The notes under the pieces are model-generated. The model saw nothing but the letters and a program-made list of their open reading frames with translations. It ran no database searches and had not been told where the DNA came from. Below are positions 49,161-51,665 of a stretch of 51,665 bases of DNA, in pieces. Within the stretch, counting starts at the first letter, position 1. Every line of letters begins with the position of its first letter. The DNA lies in the NCBI GenBank assembly GCA_017412765.1, contig JAFPWN010000038.1:1-51665 (forward strand). The letters run 5' to 3'. The position numbers were made by a program, and so were the translations under genes. The stretch is from Oscillospiraceae bacterium (GTDB lineage: Bacteria; Bacillota; Clostridia; Oscillospirales; Oscillospiraceae).

Positions 49161-50620
49161 AGCTGACACTTGTAAATCACGATTACCGCTATGCCGCCGA
49201 GCAGATAATGATGAGCGTTTTTCCTATGGAAAAACCTGAGGAAAGCTCGGAAAATGAGGCGAAGATCAGCCTTAACGAGGGCAAAAAGTTTGCGACCGCA
49301 TTCTGCGCGATCCGCTATAAGGGAGAGTGCGCGACAGGCAGCGCGAGGGTCGCGGCGGGGGAGCTTTCGACTAAGCTCAAGCGCGATTCGCTTCTCCAGA
49401 CCTGCGTAAAGCTCGCGTTCTACCGCGCGGCGGTAAAAATCGTTCCGAAGCCCGTATGGGGCTCGATAACCGGCATAAGACCGGGAACAATATTCACAAA
49501 ATACCTCGAGAGCGGTATGACGGAGGCTCAGGCAAAGCGCGAGATGGTGCGGTATTACGACCTCTCGCCGGAGCGGGCGGGCTTTCTCGCGGACACCTCG
49601 CGCGTATCGCTCGAGCTGAAGGCGTCGCTCAGACCGAACGATATAGCGCTCTACGTCGGCATACCGTTTTGTCCGACGAGGTGCGCCTACTGCAGCTTCG
49701 TGAGCGCATCGGTCGGCAAGAGCATGGCGCTGATTCCGCCGTTTCTTGACGCTCTCCGGCGCGAAATTGAGCGTTTAGGCGAGATAGTGCGCGAGCTTGG
49801 GCTGAATCCAATAGCCCTGTATATCGGAGGCGGCACGCCGACGACGCTCTCCGCCGAGGAGCTTACACAGCTTTTCGGGTGGCTCAGAGAGAGCTTCGAC
49901 TTAAGTAATCTCAGAGAGTTCTCAGTCGAGGCGGGCAGACCGGACACGATAACGCCGGACAAGCTCGACGCCATGGAGAGAGCGGGCGTGACCCGCATAA
50001 GCGTAAACCCGCAGTCGCTCTCGGACAATGTGCTGAGGGCGATAGGCAGAAGCCACAGCGCCGATATGGTGCGCGAGGCTTACAGAACTGCGCGCGAGCG
50101 CTTCTCGGGCGAGATAAATATGGACACTATCGCGGGACTGCCCGCCGACAGCGCCGAGTCCTTCAAGGCTACGCTCGACGAGCTTATTTCGATGGCGCCG
50201 GAGAATATAACCGTCCACACCCTCGCGCTGAAAAAGGGCTCGCGCATAACGCTTGAGGGCTCGGCGATACCCGATAAGGCGGAGGTCGGCAGAATGCTCG
50301 ACTACGCTGCAAAGGCGCTCACTGAGGCGGGTTACAGGCCCTACTATCTTTACAGGCAGAAATTTATGTCCGGCGGGTTTGAGAATATCGGCTGGGCAAG
50401 GGATAATAAAATAAGTCCGTACAACGTGCTTATAATGGAGGAGCTATGCACTATCCTTGCCGCGGGAGGCGGCGCGAGCACGAAGCTCGTGGATCCGGAA
50501 AGGGGCAGAATCGAGCGCATTTTCGATTATAAGTACCCGAAGGAGTACGTAGAGGGAATAGAAAAGACCCTCGCGGACAAGGAGAAGATCGCAGCTTTTT
50601 ATCAGGATGTGAAAAGATGA
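49157..50620 (+). CDS. hemZ: Coproporphyrinogen III dehydrogenase-like radical SAM protein HemZ
   Basis: 487 aa. The radical-SAM cluster motif is FCPTRCAYCSF (C172, C176, C179), followed by YIGGGTPTTL and SVEAGRPDTI, as in HemN/HemZ. The N-terminal ~160 residues are the HemZ-specific extension. HemZ is placed in anaerobic tetrapyrrole synthesis, but no other heme genes are in the window, and many Clostridial HemZ-like proteins occur in organisms lacking heme pathways, so the annotated activity is uncertain. It overlaps both neighbours by 4 nt. Confidence 0.88.
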   Translation: MKLTLVNHDYRYAAEQIMMSVFPMEKPEESSENEAKISLNEGKKFATAFCAIRYKGECATGSARVAAGELSTKLKRDSLLQTCVKLAFYRAAVKIVPKPVWGSITGIRPGTIFTKYLESGMTEAQAKREMVRYYDLSPERAGFLADTSRVSLELKASLRPNDIALYVGIPFCPTRCAYCSFVSASVGKSMALIPPFLDALRREIERLGEIVRELGLNPIALYIGGGTPTTLSAEELTQLFGWLRESFDLSNLREFSVEAGRPDTITPDKLDAMERAGVTRISVNPQSLSDNVLRAIGRSHSADMVREAYRTARERFSGEINMDTIAGLPADSAESFKATLDELISMAPENITVHTLALKKGSRITLEGSAIPDKAEVGRMLDYAAKALTEAGYRPYYLYRQKFMSGGFENIGWARDNKISPYNVLIMEELCTILAAGGGASTKLVDPERGRIERIFDYKYPKEYVEGIEKTLADKEKIAAFYQDVKR

Positions 50621-51549
50621 ATGTTAACGTACTTGAACTAAATGAAAAAGTCCGCAGCGATCCGATGGCTTTTGCAGAGGAGTGCGAGGCGGATTACGAC
50701 GAGCGCATAAAGCGCGCGGCAGGCGCGATAATCGAGAATATGCACCGCAGTCCGATAGTCCTGCTCTCAGGCCCCTCCGGCGCGGGCAAGACCACTACGG
50801 CGATGAAGATAGAGTTCTATCTCGACCGCCTCGGCATCGAAACGCACACAGTTTCGATGGATAACTACTACAAGACGATGAATCAGAAGACCGCGCCGAG
50901 AACGCCCGAGGGCGATATAGACTTTGAGAGCCCCGAGCTTATAGATATGGAGCTTCTGAACGAGCATTTCGATATGCTCGCAAATCACAAGGAGATAAAA
51001 ATCCCGTACTTCATGTTCTCGCGTCAGAAGCGCAGCGCGAGCAAGTGGAAGCCGATGAGGCTTAATGACAACGAGGTTGCGATCTTCGAGGGCATACACG
51101 CGCTCAACGACGTTTTTACCGACAAGAATCCGGACGCCTTCGGACTGTATATCTCGCCTGAAACGCACTACACTCTCGGCGGCGGCGAGATTGCCCCGAG
51201 CCTGACGAGGCTCGTTCGCAGAGTCGTGCGCGACAACAATTTCCGCGGCGCGGACGCGGAGATGACTCTCTCGATGTGGAAAAACGTGATGCGCGGCGAA
51301 AAGAGCTTCATCGACCCCTATATCTGCAAGGCGAAGCTGAGGCTCGACTCGTCCATCGGCTATGAGCTTGCCGTTATGCGCGACTACGCCCTTCCGCTTC
51401 TCGATTCACTCAGCCCCGACATCGCGGGCTACGATGAGATCGAGGAAATGCTGCCCGTTCTGCGCGCGATAGCGCCGATGGACAGCGACTGCTGTCCGAT
51501 AGGCTCGCTCCTGCGTGAATTTATCGGCGGCGGCATTTACGAATATTAA
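50617..51549 (+). CDS. Uridine-kinase / phosphoribulokinase family P-loop kinase
   Basis: 310 aa. Walker A GPSGAGKTT (52-60) with VSMDNYYK and IFEGIHALND is the uridine kinase (Udk) pattern, including the DNYY nucleoside-site residues. An N-terminal ~45-residue helical extension precedes the kinase core. Larger Clostridial relatives carry a TGS domain, absent here. It would phosphorylate uridine or cytidine, though substrate identity in this subfamily is not fixed by sequence. Last gene of the recJ operon, followed by a terminator. Confidence 0.85.
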   Translation: MNVNVLELNEKVRSDPMAFAEECEADYDERIKRAAGAIIENMHRSPIVLLSGPSGAGKTTTAMKIEFYLDRLGIETHTVSMDNYYKTMNQKTAPRTPEGDIDFESPELIDMELLNEHFDMLANHKEIKIPYFMFSRQKRSASKWKPMRLNDNEVAIFEGIHALNDVFTDKNPDAFGLYISPETHYTLGGGEIAPSLTRLVRRVVRDNNFRGADAEMTLSMWKNVMRGEKSFIDPYICKAKLRLDSSIGYELAVMRDYALPLLDSLSPDIAGYDEIEEMLPVLRAIAPMDSDCCPIGSLLREFIGGGIYEY

Positions 51550-51557
51550 GGGAAACG

Positions 51558-51584
51558 GCTGTGAGGTTTTCTCACAGCACTTTT
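51558..51584 (+). terminator. Terminator of the recJ-rel-hemZ operon
   Basis: A perfect 8-bp stem GCTGTGAG (51558-51565) with CTCACAGC (51571-51578), followed by ACTTTT. It lies 9 nt after the last stop codon. Confidence 0.8.
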
Positions 51585-51634
51585 CAGACTGTAGACAAAA
51601 AGGAAAAAGCGTTGGATAGAGGAGGCGGGGATCT

Positions 51635-51664
51635 GTGAAGGGGCCGGCCGAGAGGCCCCTTCAC
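51635..51664. repeat. GC-rich inverted repeat at the window edge
   Basis: A perfect 11-bp stem (51635-51645 with 51654-51664) closes an 8-nt loop. GAGGAGG stands upstream (51619-51625). Whether this is a terminator, a leader hairpin or the start of a gene cannot be told because the window ends. Confidence 0.5.
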
Positions 51665-51665
51665 G

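Overview
The window looks like a chromosomal segment from a moderately GC-rich member of the Clostridia, probably an Oscillospiraceae-like or related gut Firmicute. The evidence is lipoprotein-type solute-binding proteins, AGGAGG ribosome-binding sites, sigma-A promoters of the TTGNNN-17-TATAAT kind, the mreC-mreD-PBP2-minD-methylglyoxal synthase neighbourhood, and the recJ-rel-dtd-hydrolase-hemZ cluster. I found no rRNA, tRNA, CRISPR array, insertion sequence or prophage.

Layout. 1-2.8 kb: tagaturonate reductase (minus) diverges from a cation diffusion facilitator (plus). 3.0-5.9 kb: a compact signalling operon with a REC-GGDEF-EAL protein, an HPt protein and an FRG-domain protein. 5.9-11.85 kb (minus): a complete sugar-type ABC importer (ATPase, two permeases, binding protein), followed by a lipoprotein made of two near-identical ~205-residue repeats. 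12.0-20.0 kb (plus): a first peptide-type ABC importer. 20.1-21.2 kb: an orphan membrane-anchored protein. 21.3-31.0 kb (plus): a second peptide-type importer, then a DUF3899-like membrane protein and a HAD phosphatase. 31.05-31.5 kb: a membrane-tethered XRE regulator. 31.6-34.7 kb (minus): hisS-aspS. 34.9-36.0 kb (minus): minD and a methylglyoxal-synthase-like gene. 36.2-42.2 kb (minus): U32 peptidase, maf, mreC, mreD and PBP2. 42.3-51.5 kb (plus): birA, an LD-carboxypeptidase, recJ, rel, dtd, a metallo-beta-lactamase-fold hydrolase, hemZ and a uridine-kinase-like gene.

The most unusual part is the pair of peptide importers. The first binding protein (742 aa) appears circularly permuted. The segment normally at the C terminus of the SBP_bac_5 fold lies directly behind the lipoprotein linker, and the chain ends where that segment should begin. 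The two importers also carry large extra domains in complementary places: OppB in system 1 and OppC in system 2 have a ~200-265 residue extracytoplasmic insertion. The two OppD ATPases have ~250 and ~370 residue insertions at two different points of the nucleotide-binding domain. In both operons a terminator-like hairpin and a second long hairpin separate the binding-protein gene from oppB, consistent with high-level binding protein and lower-level membrane components. Further observations are a methylglyoxal-synthase-like protein missing its catalytic Asp, a MinD that ends before the usual membrane-targeting helix, a sugar-binding lipoprotein with an additional C-terminal membrane helix, and inverted repeats placed on several promoters.
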